Source of the DNA: Diaphorobacter aerolatus
GTDB lineage: Bacteria; Pseudomonadota; Gammaproteobacteria; Burkholderiales; Burkholderiaceae_C
Length of the DNA: 64,000 nucleotides
NCBI RefSeq assembly: GCF_014489535.1
Contig: NZ_CP060783.1
Location: 2,728,001 to 2,792,000, forward strand
Direction of reading: 5' to 3'
In this document: positions 26,951-35,149 of the stretch, in pieces
Layout of the letters: the number at the start of each line of letters is the position of its first letter
Numbering within the stretch: the first letter of the stretch is position 1
The notes under the pieces: generated by a model
The model's input: the letters and a program-made list of their open reading frames with translations, nothing else
Database searches by the model: none
Told to the model about the DNA's origin: nothing
Translations under genes and position numbers: made by a program

Positions 26951-27898
26951 TCAATTCGCCGACGCATTTCCGCGCAGCCGCTCGATCAATCCATTGAGCG
27001 ACTCCATGGAACCGAACTGGATCGCGATCTCGCCCATGTCCTCCATGCGGCCGTGGCGTTTGACACGTTTCTTCACACGGACCTCCACGTCGGCGGTGAG
27101 CAGGTCGGAGAGTTCTTCTTCGACGCGTTTCATGTCGCGCGACTTTTCCTTCTTGGGCTTTTGCGGCTGAAGATTGAATTCCGCACCGAGCTTCTTGACC
27201 AGCGCCTCGGTCTCGCGCACCGACAGCTTCCTGGCCGCAATCTGGTTGCCTGCCGTGATCTGCGTGGCGCGCTCGAGCGCCAGCAGCGCGCGCGCGTGGC
27301 CCATGTCGATGTCGCCCGCCATCAGCATGGTCTGCACGGGATCGGCCAGATTCAGCAGGCGCAGCAGATTCGACGCGGCGCTGCGCGAGCGGCCCACGGC
27401 CTGTGCCGCCTGCTCATGGGTGAGCCCGAATTCGCGGATCAGCCGTTGCAGGCCCTGCGCCTCTTCCAGCGGATTCAGATCTTCGCGCTGGATGTTCTCG
27501 ATCAGCGCCATGGCGGCGGCGGCCTCGTTCGGCACCTCGCGCACCAGCACCGGCACTTCCGTCAGTCCGGCCAACCCGGATGCGCGAAAACGCCGCTCGC
27601 CCGCGATGATTTCGTACTTGCCGGCGTTCTCGCCATCGGTAAGCCTGCGCACCAGGATGGGCTGCATGATGCCCTGCTGCTTGATGCTCTCGGCCAGCTC
27701 GTAGAGCGCGCCTTCGTCCATGCGTGTGCGCGGCTGGTACATGCCGGGCACAAGCTCGGTCAGCGCCAGCCTGCCCACGCCCTGCTCCGCCGCGGGCGCG
27801 CCATCCTTTGCGGCTGCGGCCGGAGCCTTGTCGGCCACCTTGGGGCCGAGCAGCGCTTCGAGTCCACGGCCAAGGCCCTTGGGTTTCTTCGTGACCAT
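26951..27898 (-). CDS. parB: Chromosome-partitioning protein ParB
   Basis: 315 residues. N-terminal KPKGLGRGLEALLGP is the ParA-interacting start of chromosomal ParB. Then LVPGMYQPRTRMDEGALYEL, AGERRFRASGLAGLTEVPVL (CTP-binding GERRxRA box) and ENIQREDLNPLEEAQGLQRL; HTH at GLTHEQAAQAVGRSRSAASN; C-terminal dimerisation domain. ParB binds parS and slides as a CTP-dependent clamp to organise and segregate the origin. ATG 27898 lies 5 nt after the hydrolase stop, AAGGA 11 nt upstream. Canonical parS sites lie 2-6 kb upstream, so this is the chromosomal system. Confidence 0.96.
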   Translation of the reverse strand: MVTKKPKGLGRGLEALLGPKVADKAPAAAAKDGAPAAEQGVGRLALTELVPGMYQPRTRMDEGALYELAESIKQQGIMQPILVRRLTDGENAGKYEIIAGERRFRASGLAGLTEVPVLVREVPNEAAAAMALIENIQREDLNPLEEAQGLQRLIREFGLTHEQAAQAVGRSRSAASNLLRLLNLADPVQTMLMAGDIDMGHARALLALERATQITAGNQIAARKLSVRETEALVKKLGAEFNLQPQKPKKEKSRDMKRVEEELSDLLTADVEVRVKKRVKRHGRMEDMGEIAIQFGSMESLNGLIERLRGNASAN

Positions 27899-27903
27899 GT
27901 TGA

Positions 27904-28461
27904 TCAATCCTTCTTCTTCGTTTCGTTCTTCTTCAGCGAATCCAGCATCGCGTGCCCTTCGGGCCAGTCGCCGAGGCCGGATTCGGCATTGATGTGTCCG
28001 TGCTCGCCCAGGTCCACAAAACGCGAGCCCCAAGCATCGGCGAGCGCCCTGGCCCGTGTGAACGTGCAGTACGGGTCGTCGCGGCTTGCCACCAGCGTGC
28101 CGGGAAATGGCAGGCGGTCCATCTGAACCGGCTGCCATCCATGCAGCGGCCCGGCGAGTTCGGGGCGCTCGACATCGCCGGGTGCCACGAGCAGCGCGGC
28201 GCGCACCTTTGCGGTATGGCGCGAATGGGCGGCCCACCACGCGGTCAGTATGCAGCCGAGGCTGTGTGCGACGAGGATCACCGGCTCGGGTGCATCGACG
28301 ATGGTCTCCTCAAGCCGCGCCGACCAGTCGCCACGCAGCGGGCGCTGCCAGTCGTGCTGCTCCACGCGCCGGTAGCCGTGAAGCGCTTCCCAGCGGCTCT
28401 GCCAGTGCTGCTCTCCCGAGCCCTGCCAGCCCGGCAGGACCAATACGTTGGCTGGATTCAT
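27904..28461 (-). CDS. RBBP9/YdeN-family alpha/beta hydrolase inside the par operon
   Basis: 185 residues. MNPANVLVLPGWQGSGEQHW is the family start; nucleophile elbow VAHSLGC near residue 67; acid in SRDDPYCTF and catalytic His in GEHGHINAESGLGDWPEG. Small serine hydrolase family (RBBP9, YdeN) of largely unknown substrate. It sits between parA (5 nt upstream) and parB (5 nt downstream), so all three must be co-transcribed. I know of no segregation role; conserved linkage in relatives would be worth testing. Confidence 0.88.
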   Translation of the reverse strand: MNPANVLVLPGWQGSGEQHWQSRWEALHGYRRVEQHDWQRPLRGDWSARLEETIVDAPEPVILVAHSLGCILTAWWAAHSRHTAKVRAALLVAPGDVERPELAGPLHGWQPVQMDRLPFPGTLVASRDDPYCTFTRARALADAWGSRFVDLGEHGHINAESGLGDWPEGHAMLDSLKKNETKKKD

Positions 28462-28466
28462 TGCAA

Positions 28467-29237
28467 TCACATTTTCTTGATGCGCTTGACCATTTCCTTC
28501 GCAAACTCGACGAAGGCCACGCTGCCCTTGGCGCTCGCATCGAACACCACACCCGGCAGACCGTAGCTTGGCGCTTCGGCGAGGCGCACGTTGCGCGGGA
28601 TCACGGTGTCGAACACCTTGTCGCCGAAGTGATCCTTGAGCTGATCGCTGACCTGGCTTTGCAGCGTGATGCGCGGGTCGTACATGACGCGCAGCAGACC
28701 GATGACCTGCAGGTCGGGATTCAGGTTCGCATGCACCTGCTTGATGGTGTTGACCAGATCGGTCAGCCCCTCGAGCGCGAAGTACTCGCACTGCATGGGC
28801 ACCACCACGCCGTGCGCGCTGCACAGGCCGTTGAGCGTGAGCATGGACAGGCTGGGCGGGCAGTCGATCAGCACGAAGTCGTAGTCCTTCTCGGCCGCCG
28901 TCAGCGCCGTCTTCAAGCGCTTCTCGCGTTGCGCAAGCGGCACCAGTTCGACCTCGGCACCCGCGAGTTCACGGTTCGCGCCGAGCACGTGGTAGCCGCA
29001 CTGCTCGGCCAGCACGGCGGCCTCCTTGACCGAGGCGGATTCGAGCAGCACGTCGTAGACGCTGAGTTCCAGCGCCCGCTTGTCCACGCCCGAGCCCATG
29101 GTGGCATTTCCCTGAGGATCGAGATCGACGAGCAACACCCGCTGCCCGATTTTGGCAAGACCCGCTGCGAGGTTCACGGTGGTGGTGGTCTTGCCGACTC
29201 CGCCCTTCTGATTGGCAATGCAGAATATCTTGGCCAT
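28467..29237 (-). CDS. parA: Chromosome-partitioning ATPase ParA (Soj)
   Basis: 256 residues. Deviant Walker A KGGVGKTTTTVNLAAGLAKI at residues 11-30, Walker A' VLLVDLDPQGNATMGSG, Walker B FVLIDCPPSL, and the C-terminal VIPRNVRLAEAPSYGLP typical of chromosomal Soj. ATPase that binds DNA non-specifically and moves ParB-parS complexes. ATG 29237 gives MAKIFCIANQ; no strong ribosome site. Upstream is the LysE gene, downstream the hydrolase and parB. Confidence 0.96.
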   Translation of the reverse strand: MAKIFCIANQKGGVGKTTTTVNLAAGLAKIGQRVLLVDLDPQGNATMGSGVDKRALELSVYDVLLESASVKEAAVLAEQCGYHVLGANRELAGAEVELVPLAQREKRLKTALTAAEKDYDFVLIDCPPSLSMLTLNGLCSAHGVVVPMQCEYFALEGLTDLVNTIKQVHANLNPDLQVIGLLRVMYDPRITLQSQVSDQLKDHFGDKVFDTVIPRNVRLAEAPSYGLPGVVFDASAKGSVAFVEFAKEMVKRIKKM

Positions 29238-29259
29238 GCGATCTTTTCGAGTGCTGGTG

Positions 29260-29874
29260 TTACTTGGAGATGGCCAGCTTGACGCCGAAACCAATGAGGA
29301 AAATGCCCGCCGTCTTTTCCAGCAAGCTCACGATCTTGGGATTCGCGCGCATGCGCTCAGCCAGAAAGTGTGTGAGCAAAATCATGATCGTTGCATAGAG
29401 CAAGGTCAGGGTTGCGACAGTTGCCGCCATCGCGCCGAACGTGATCAGACCGCGATGTGTCTGCGGGTTCACGAACAACGGAAAGAACGCCATGTAGAAG
29501 ACGATTGCCTTGGGGTTCAGCAGCGTGATGATCGCACCCTGCCTGAAATAGTGATGCGGCTTGATGTTCACCACCGGAGCATCGCCCGGTTTGGCGCGCA
29601 ACATGCGCCAGCCGATCCACGCCAGATAGGCGGCGCCCAGCCACTGCACCATGTGAAAGGCAGACGGATACGCCGCCATCAGACCGGCCACGCCGCCCAC
29701 TGCGGCCCACATCAAGACCTGATCGCCGCAGATCACACCAAGGGTGGAGGCGAAGCCGCCGCGAAAACCACCCTTGCTCGTGGACGTGATCAGGGCAAGA
29801 TTTCCCGGGCCGGGAATGCACAGGAACACGATGATCGCGGCGACGAACGCGCCGTAGTCGGCAATACCAAACAT
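29260..29874 (-). CDS. LysE/RhtB-family amino-acid exporter
   Basis: 204 residues with about six membrane segments. YGAFVAAIIVFLCIPGPGNL carries the family PGPGNL motif; TSTSKGGFRGGFASTLGVIC, AYLAWIGWRMLRAKPGD and LLNPKAIVFYMAFFPLFV follow the family order. Likely exports an amino acid or homoserine-lactone-like compound; substrate unknown. ATG 29874 has AGGAG 7 nt upstream. It sits between rsmG (38 bp) and parA (22 bp) in one transcript; this mnmG-rsmG-lysE-parA order recurs in Comamonadaceae as far as I recall. Confidence 0.9.
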   Translation of the reverse strand: MFGIADYGAFVAAIIVFLCIPGPGNLALITSTSKGGFRGGFASTLGVICGDQVLMWAAVGGVAGLMAAYPSAFHMVQWLGAAYLAWIGWRMLRAKPGDAPVVNIKPHHYFRQGAIITLLNPKAIVFYMAFFPLFVNPQTHRGLITFGAMAATVATLTLLYATIMILLTHFLAERMRANPKIVSLLEKTAGIFLIGFGVKLAISK

Positions 29875-29912
29875 GGGAAGCTCCTGCGCCGGGCCAAAAT
29901 GGAACCCCGAGT

Positions 29913-30569
29913 TTACGCGACCGGCCGCATCCAGACGATGCAACGGTCTGCATCAAGCGCCGGAACCTGCAACTGTTCCACGTGAAACACGTCCACGTCG
30001 TGTCCCAGCGCCGCCATTTCCTCATCCGGGCGTTTGCCCTTCATCGCGAACCAGATGCCGTGCTCGGCAAGCGTGTCTCGCGACCAGTGGGTGAAATCAA
30101 CGAGCGAGGCGAATGCCCGGCAACTCACCACGTCGAATTTCTGCGTCAAGGTTTCCACGCGCGCATGCAGGCCATGCAGGTTGGGAAGTCTCAAGGTTGC
30201 CGCCGCCTGGTTGATGAACGCGGCTTTTTTTGCCACCGTGTCCACGCAGCTCACATCAAGCTGCGGACAGCAGATCGCGAACACCACTCCGGGAAGACCA
30301 CCGCCCGAGCCCACGTCGAGCAGGCGTTCACGCTGGCCATGCGGCAGGCTTGCCAGATATCGCTGCAATGGCTTGACTGCGGCGAGGCTGTCCAGCAGAT
30401 GGTGCGTGAGCATCTCCTGCGGATCACGCACCGATGTCAGGTTGTAGACCTTGTTCCACTTCTGCAGGACGGCGAGAAACTCCATCAATTGCGTGACCTG
30501 TTGCTCGTCCAGCTCCAGCGCCAGTTCCCGCGCGCCATCACGCAGTTGAATCGTCAATGCCTCGCTCAT
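29913..30569 (-). CDS. rsmG: 16S rRNA (guanine527-N7)-methyltransferase RsmG
   Basis: 218 residues. [20 protein letters not shown] is the family hallmark; SAM-binding loop [20 protein letters not shown], then [20 protein letters not shown] with the catalytic-core SCRAFASL. Methylates N7 of G527 in 16S rRNA; loss gives low-level streptomycin resistance. Start overlaps the mnmG stop by 4 nt. A parS sequence lies within its 3' end (29974-29989). Confidence 0.96.
   Translation of the reverse strand: MSEALTIQLRDGARELALELDEQQVTQLMEFLAVLQKWNKVYNLTSVRDPQEMLTHHLLDSLAAVKPLQRYLASLPHGQRERLLDVGSGGGLPGVVFAICCPQLDVSCVDTVAKKAAFINQAAATLRLPNLHGLHARVETLTQKFDVVSCRAFASLVDFTHWSRDTLAEHGIWFAMKGKRPDEEMAALGHDVDVFHVEQLQVPALDADRCIVWMRPVA
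29974..29989. promoter_or_regulatory. parS site 1 (in rsmG)
   Basis: TGTTCCACGTGAAACA, one mismatch from the canonical TGTTTCACGTGAAACA. Inside rsmG and 2.1 kb upstream of parB. Confidence 0.85.
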
Positions 30570-32539
30570 GCCGCCGCGTCCACCGTCTGGGCCGAGAGAT
30601 TACCGAATTCCTTGAAGCCGCCCTTCTTCAGGTGCACCATCAACAAGGAGATCGCTGCGGGCGTCACGCCCGAGATCCGCGAGGCCTGCCCCAGCGTTTC
30701 GGGGCGATGCTTCTGAAGCGTCTGGCGCACTTCGATGGAAAGCGCGGCCACCTGCATGTAGTCAAGTTCATCCGGTAGCCGCATTTTTTCGAAATGCGTG
30801 GCACGCTCCACCTCGTCCTTTTGTCGGTCGATATAGCCCGAATACTTCGCAGCGATTTCCACCTGCTCGATCACCGGCACGCTGAGTTCGCCCAAGGTTT
30901 CACGTGAGACAGCGTCACTGGCAAACCGGCCACCATCCATGCCGGTCAGTTCCGCATAGCCGACGTTCGGGCGACGCAGCAGATCGAACAGGTTGTATTC
31001 ATGATCGATGGCCTTGCCGAGAACGCGCTCCGATTCCGTCGCCGGAAGATTGCGTGGATTCACCCAGGTTGATTTCAGGCGCTCTGTTTCACGTGAAACA
31101 GCATCGCGTTTGCGGCTGAAGGCGTCCCAGCGCATGTCGTCGACAAGCCCCATCTTGCGCGCCACTTCGGTCAGGCGCATGTCGGCGTTGTCCTCGCGCA
31201 GTTGCAGGCGGAACTCTGCGCGGCTGGTGAACATGCGGTAGGGTTCGTTCACGCCCTTGGTGATCAGGTCATCCACCAGCACGCCGAGATAGGCCTCATC
31301 GCGTCGTGGCACCCAGGCCTCCTGCTCGCGGCATTGCAGCGCGGCATTGATGCCCGCGAACATGCCCTGCGCCGCCGCTTCCTCGTAGCCGGTCGTGCCG
31401 TTGATCTGTCCGGCAAAGAACAGCCCGTTGATCTGACGCGTCTCGAAACTGCTCCTGAGCGAGCGCGGGTCGAAATAGTCGTATTCGATGGCATACCCTG
31501 GGCGCAGGATGTGCGCGTTCTCCAGGCCAGCCATGCTGCGCACGAGTTCATATTGCACGTCGAATGGCAGGCTGGTCGAGATGCCGTTCGGGTAATACTC
31601 GTGCGTGGTCAGACCTTCGGGTTCCAGAAAGATCTGATGGCTTTCCTTGTCGGCGAAGCGGTTGATCTTGTCTTCCACGCTCGGGCAGTAGCGCGGACCC
31701 ACGCCCTCGATCTTGCCGGTGAACATCGGGCTGCGGTCAAAGCCGGAGCGGATGATTTCGTGGGTACGCGCATTCGTATGCGTGATCCAGCAAGGCATCT
31801 GGCGCGGGTGCATCGCCTGGTTGCCCATGAAGCTGAAAACCGGCACCGAACCCTCGTTCACGCCTCCGGCCATGCCGTCGCCGGGTTGCTCTTCGCAGCG
31901 CGAAAAATCGATGCTGCGGCCATCGATGCGCGGAGGCGTGCCGGTCTTCAAACGGCCTTGCGGCAGTTGCAGTTCCTTCAACCGGGCCGAGAGCGACACC
32001 GCTGGCGGATCGCCCGCGCGCCCTGCCGCATAGTTGTTGAGTCCCACGTGAATCTTGCCGTCGAGGAAAGTACCTGCGGTCAACACCACGGTGCGACTCC
32101 TGAACCTGATTCCGACCTGGGTGACGGCACCGACGACGCGGTCGCCCTCCACCATCAGATCATCGACCGCCTGCTGGAAAAGCCAGAGATTGGGCTGGTT
32201 TTCAAGCATCTCGCGGATGGCTGCCTTGTACAGAATGCGGTCGGCCTGAGCGCGCGTGGCCCGAACGGCCGGGCCCTTGGAGCTGTTGAGAATGCGAAAC
32301 TGGATGCCGCCCCGGTCGGTGGCCAGGGCCATGGCACCGCCCATCGCGTCGACTTCCTTGACCAGATGGCCCTTGCCAATACCGCCAATGCTCGGATTGC
32401 AGCTCATCTGCCCGAGCGTCTCGATATTGTGCGTGAGCAGCAAGGTCTTGCAACCCATGCGTGCTGCGGCAAGCGCCGCCTCGGTTCCGGCGTGACCGCC
32501 GCCCACTACGATGACATCAAAATTCTGGGGATACAACAT
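30566..32539 (-). CDS. mnmG: tRNA uridine-5-carboxymethylaminomethyl modification enzyme MnmG (GidA)
   Basis: 657 residues. FAD-binding [20 protein letters not shown] near the N-terminus; [20 protein letters not shown] is the first family signature, and [13 protein letters not shown] and [19 protein letters not shown] (second signature) follow. Works with MnmE to install cmnm5 at U34 of some tRNAs. ATG 32539 is correct; the frame stays open upstream to 32905 but without family similarity. First gene of the block mnmG-rsmG-lysE-parA-hydrolase-parB. Two parS-like sequences are embedded in its codons (VSRETLG and AVSRETERL). Confidence 0.97.
   Translation of the reverse strand: MLYPQNFDVIVVGGGHAGTEAALAAARMGCKTLLLTHNIETLGQMSCNPSIGGIGKGHLVKEVDAMGGAMALATDRGGIQFRILNSSKGPAVRATRAQADRILYKAAIREMLENQPNLWLFQQAVDDLMVEGDRVVGAVTQVGIRFRSRTVVLTAGTFLDGKIHVGLNNYAAGRAGDPPAVSLSARLKELQLPQGRLKTGTPPRIDGRSIDFSRCEEQPGDGMAGGVNEGSVPVFSFMGNQAMHPRQMPCWITHTNARTHEIIRSGFDRSPMFTGKIEGVGPRYCPSVEDKINRFADKESHQIFLEPEGLTTHEYYPNGISTSLPFDVQYELVRSMAGLENAHILRPGYAIEYDYFDPRSLRSSFETRQINGLFFAGQINGTTGYEEAAAQGMFAGINAALQCREQEAWVPRRDEAYLGVLVDDLITKGVNEPYRMFTSRAEFRLQLREDNADMRLTEVARKMGLVDDMRWDAFSRKRDAVSRETERLKSTWVNPRNLPATESERVLGKAIDHEYNLFDLLRRPNVGYAELTGMDGGRFASDAVSRETLGELSVPVIEQVEIAAKYSGYIDRQKDEVERATHFEKMRLPDELDYMQVAALSIEVRQTLQKHRPETLGQASRISGVTPAAISLLMVHLKKGGFKEFGNLSAQTVDAAA
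30896..30911. promoter_or_regulatory. parS-like site 2 (in mnmG)
   Basis: GGTTTCACGTGAGACA, two mismatches from TGTTTCACGTGAAACA. Weaker candidate, read through as VSRET codons of MnmG. Confidence 0.5.
31085..31100. promoter_or_regulatory. parS site 3 (in mnmG), perfect
   Basis: TGTTTCACGTGAAACA, exact canonical 16-bp parS palindrome, within mnmG codons for AVSRET. Confidence 0.95.
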
Positions 32540-32780
32540 GGAGTCTGACTCCGGGGACGCGCGGACCCGCTGGCTACACAAAACGCATACCGGCCGCGCG
32601 CAACCGGGAGGCAAAGGCCTCGACCCCCTGCAAAAGGAAGATCGGGCCAATGCAACTGATCTGAAACCGATCCATGTGGGACCGGGAGAACCGGTGATTT
32701 TCCCACGCTCCGGCGTTTCTGTCCTGCTTGCCGTCTGGAAGTCACTTCGAGCGATGTCGGCATGCCGCGAGGCGCGTCGC

Positions 32781-32796
32781 TGTTTCACGTGAAACA
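32781..32796. promoter_or_regulatory. parS site 4 (intergenic), perfect
   Basis: TGTTTCACGTGAAACA, exact match, in the 364-bp divergent spacer between mnmG (start 32539) and the glutathione transferase gene (start 32904). I see no other gene in that spacer; it must also carry both promoters. Confidence 0.96.
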
Positions 32797-32903
32797 GCCC
32801 GATCCGCCTCGTGGGCAGTGAGCACCCACCCCTGCATGGCAATGCCAGTCGGTATAGCATGTTGCCCTGTCGTTTCTTTTTCAATGACTGTTGAAGGATA
32901 CCC

Positions 32904-33511
32904 ATGAAGCTCTACTATTCTCCCGGCGCTTGTTCACTGTCTCCGCATATCGTTCTTGAGGAAGCGGGCCTGAAATTCGAGCCCGTTTTGGCAAGCACCA
33001 AATCGCACAAGCTCAAGGACGGCACCGATTACTACAGCATCAACCCGCTCGGCTACGTTCCGCTTCTGGAACTCGACGATGGCAAGCGTCTGCACGAAGG
33101 CCCGGCCATTGTTCAATACCTCGCCGACCAGGCTCCCGATTCGAAGCTCGCCCGGCCAATGGCACGTGGGAGCGCTACAAGCTCCAGGAATGGCTGACCT
33201 TCATCGGTACGGAAATTCACAAGGGTTTCAGCCCGCTGTTCAATCCGGCCACGACGGATGACGCGAAGGATGGTGCGCGCAAAAGCGTCGCGAATCGTCT
33301 GAAGTACGTTGAAAACGAGCTTTCGGGCAAGCAATATCTGATGGGCGACCAGTTCACCGTGGCCGACGCCTATCTGTTCACCGTGACCAACTGGGCCGCG
33401 CACACGGGTGTCGATCTCTCGGGCTTCCCGAACCTCGTCAAGTACCGCGAGCGCGTCGGCGCACGTCCTGCGGTGGTCGCAGCCATGACGGCCGAGGGCC
33501 TGATCAAGTAA
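32904..33511 (+). CDS. gstA: Glutathione S-transferase, GstA type (frameshifted)
   Basis: 202 residues after repair. N-terminal thioredoxin-like domain [20 protein letters not shown] with the bacterial-class YSPGACS motif (catalytic Cys10 region as in beta-class GSTs), then [14 protein letters not shown] and [15 protein letters not shown]. The helical C-terminal domain follows a break at the CCC run 33151-33153: one added C gives [20 protein letters not shown], then [20 protein letters not shown]. Conjugates glutathione to electrophiles. TTGAAGGAT precedes the ATG. Ends before a terminator hairpin. Confidence 0.88.
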
Positions 33512-33535
33512 CGCGCCCTCGCTCTCCTGAGCCGC

Positions 33536-33571
33536 ACCGGCGTTTCCTGCGTGAGCGGGGGCGCCGGTTTT
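33536..33571 (+). terminator. Terminator after gstA
   Basis: ACCGGCG (33536-33542) pairs with CGCCGGT (33562-33568), followed by T4 ending at 33571. The loop is long (19 nt), so strength is uncertain. Beyond it, 33572-33830 holds one parS site and no visible gene. Confidence 0.6.
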
Positions 33572-33676
33572 CCGTTTGGGCTTTCGACGCGGGCACGGCG
33601 AGGTGATCTTCACCACGCTCTGCGAACGCGAGGACTGCGTTCCCATCGGTTTTGGCGTCCGCAGGTTGCCGGCCGC

Positions 33677-33692
33677 CGTTTCACGTGGAACA
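33677..33692. promoter_or_regulatory. parS-like site 5 (intergenic)
   Basis: CGTTTCACGTGGAACA, two mismatches from TGTTTCACGTGAAACA; the GTGGAACA half equals the alternative parS half seen in pseudomonads. Located between gstA and the Old Yellow Enzyme gene. Confidence 0.75.
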
Positions 33693-33830
33693 TGAATCCC
33701 GGGCCACCGCTTGAACACGCCAAAGGCTTGATTTATCCAAAGGGCTTGTGTGGTCCTACAGCACGGCGGGCCGTGACGGACTAATCTTGAGAGCTTGCAT
33801 CTCCGGTATTCCGCCGAGAAAGAAAGGCCC

Positions 33831-34955
33831 ATGACTTCCGCGAACTCCACCCTGTTCTCCCCGATAAAGGCAGGTGACCTGCACCTGTCCAACCGCATCG
33901 CCATGGCACCGCTCACGCGCAACCGCTCGCCCGATGCGATTCCCAAGGACATCACCGCCACGTACTACGCGCAGCGTGCGAGTGCCGGTCTGCTGATCAC
34001 CGAGGCCACGGCCATCGACCCGTTCGCGCAGGGCTATTCCGACGTGCCGGGCCTGTACGGCACCGAGCAGCTCGACGGCTGGAAGAAAGTGACGGCCGCC
34101 GTGCACGCTCGTGGCGGCAAGATCGTCACGCAGCTCTGGCACGTGGGCCGCGTCTCGCATGTGGATTTGCTGCCGGACGGCGATCCACCGGTCGCGCCTT
34201 CGGCGATTCAGGCCAAGACCCGCACCTTCCTGATCGACAAGGCCACGGGCGAGGGCCAGTTCCTGCCGACCTCCAAGCCGCGCGCGCTACAGGCCAAGGA
34301 AATTCCGGTCATCGTCCACTCCTTCGTGCAGGCTGCGCGCAGCGCCGTCGAAACCGCAGGCTTTGACGGCGTGGAGATCCATGCGGCCAACGGTTACCTG
34401 CTCGACCAGTTTCTGAAGGACGGAGCCAACCACCGTACCGACGACTACGGCGGCTCGATCGAAAACCGCGCCCGCCTGCTGCTCGAAGTCACGCGTGCGC
34501 TGGCCGATGCGATTGGCGGTGGCAAGGTCGGCATTCGGCTCTCGCCGGTCACGCCCGCCAACGACATCGTGGACAGCAACCCGCAGCCGCTGTTCGACTA
34601 CGTCGCCAAACAGCTTGCGCAGCTTGGCCTGGCCTATATCCACGTGATCGAAGGCGCGACCGGTGGCCCGCGCGAGATTGCGGACCGTCCGTTCGACTAC
34701 GGTCAATTCAAGGACAGCTACCGCCTCAACGGCGGCAAGGGCGCATGGATGGTCAACAACGGCTACGACGCTGCGATGGCCGCGCGCGCCATCGAAAGCG
34801 GCCACGCCGACATCGTCGCCTTTGGCAAGCTGTTCATCGCCAACCCCGATCTGGTCGAGCGCCTGCACGACAACGCGCCGCTCAACGCCTGGGACCAGAC
34901 CACGTTCTACGGCGGCGGCGAAAAGGGCTATACCGACTACCCGAAGCTGGCCTAG
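33831..34955 (+). CDS. Old Yellow Enzyme-family alkene reductase
   Basis: 374 residues. FMN TIM barrel: LFSPIKAGDLHLSNRIAMAP, LTRNRSPD, GGKIVTQLWHVGRVSH, FDGVEIHAANGYLLDQFLKD, and NHRTDDYGGSIENRARLLLE, all diagnostic of the NemA/OYE class; HAANGYL includes the His-Asn substrate pair. C-terminal VAFGKLFIANPDLVERL. NADPH-dependent reduction of activated C=C bonds, nitro compounds or nitrate esters. ATG 33831 follows AAAGG. Its TAG stop is the first three bases of a long inverted repeat. Confidence 0.93.
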   Translation: MTSANSTLFSPIKAGDLHLSNRIAMAPLTRNRSPDAIPKDITATYYAQRASAGLLITEATAIDPFAQGYSDVPGLYGTEQLDGWKKVTAAVHARGGKIVTQLWHVGRVSHVDLLPDGDPPVAPSAIQAKTRTFLIDKATGEGQFLPTSKPRALQAKEIPVIVHSFVQAARSAVETAGFDGVEIHAANGYLLDQFLKDGANHRTDDYGGSIENRARLLLEVTRALADAIGGGKVGIRLSPVTPANDIVDSNPQPLFDYVAKQLAQLGLAYIHVIEGATGGPREIADRPFDYGQFKDSYRLNGGKGAWMVNNGYDAAMAARAIESGHADIVAFGKLFIANPDLVERLHDNAPLNAWDQTTFYGGGEKGYTDYPKLA

Positions 34956-35127
34956 GGCCTGTTCACCCAACGCACGGGGATCGCGTTGTGCAGTCTTGGG
35001 ATGGGATGCAAGGCGCAGGCTCGAAGCAAGGTAGGTACCTTGCGAGAGCCTGCAACGCCGCAGACCGCCCAAGAATGCACAACCCTTCGGGCTTGCGCGA
35101 CCCCGTGGGTTGTGTGAACACGCCCTA
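34953..35127. repeat. 175-bp foldback element (near-complete inverted repeat)
   Basis: The left end TAGGGCCTGTTCACCCAACG (34953 on) and the right end, reverse complemented, TAGGGCGTGTTCACACAACC match closely, and pairing continues inward: CTTGGG/CCCAAG, GCAGGCTC/GAGCCTGC, and a perfect apex GCAAGGTA (35026-35033)/TACCTTGC (35036-35043) around GG. The whole element can fold into one long hairpin. It lies between two convergent genes, using the OYE stop codon as its end, and has no coding capacity. Resembles a MITE or large intergenic palindrome; may terminate both transcripts. Confidence 0.8.
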
Positions 35128-35149
35128 ATCACGCAGAGCGCGGTCGGCC

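Noticed and set aside
31202-32548. Long plus-strand open frame across mnmG
   Set aside because: Antisense shadow of mnmG.
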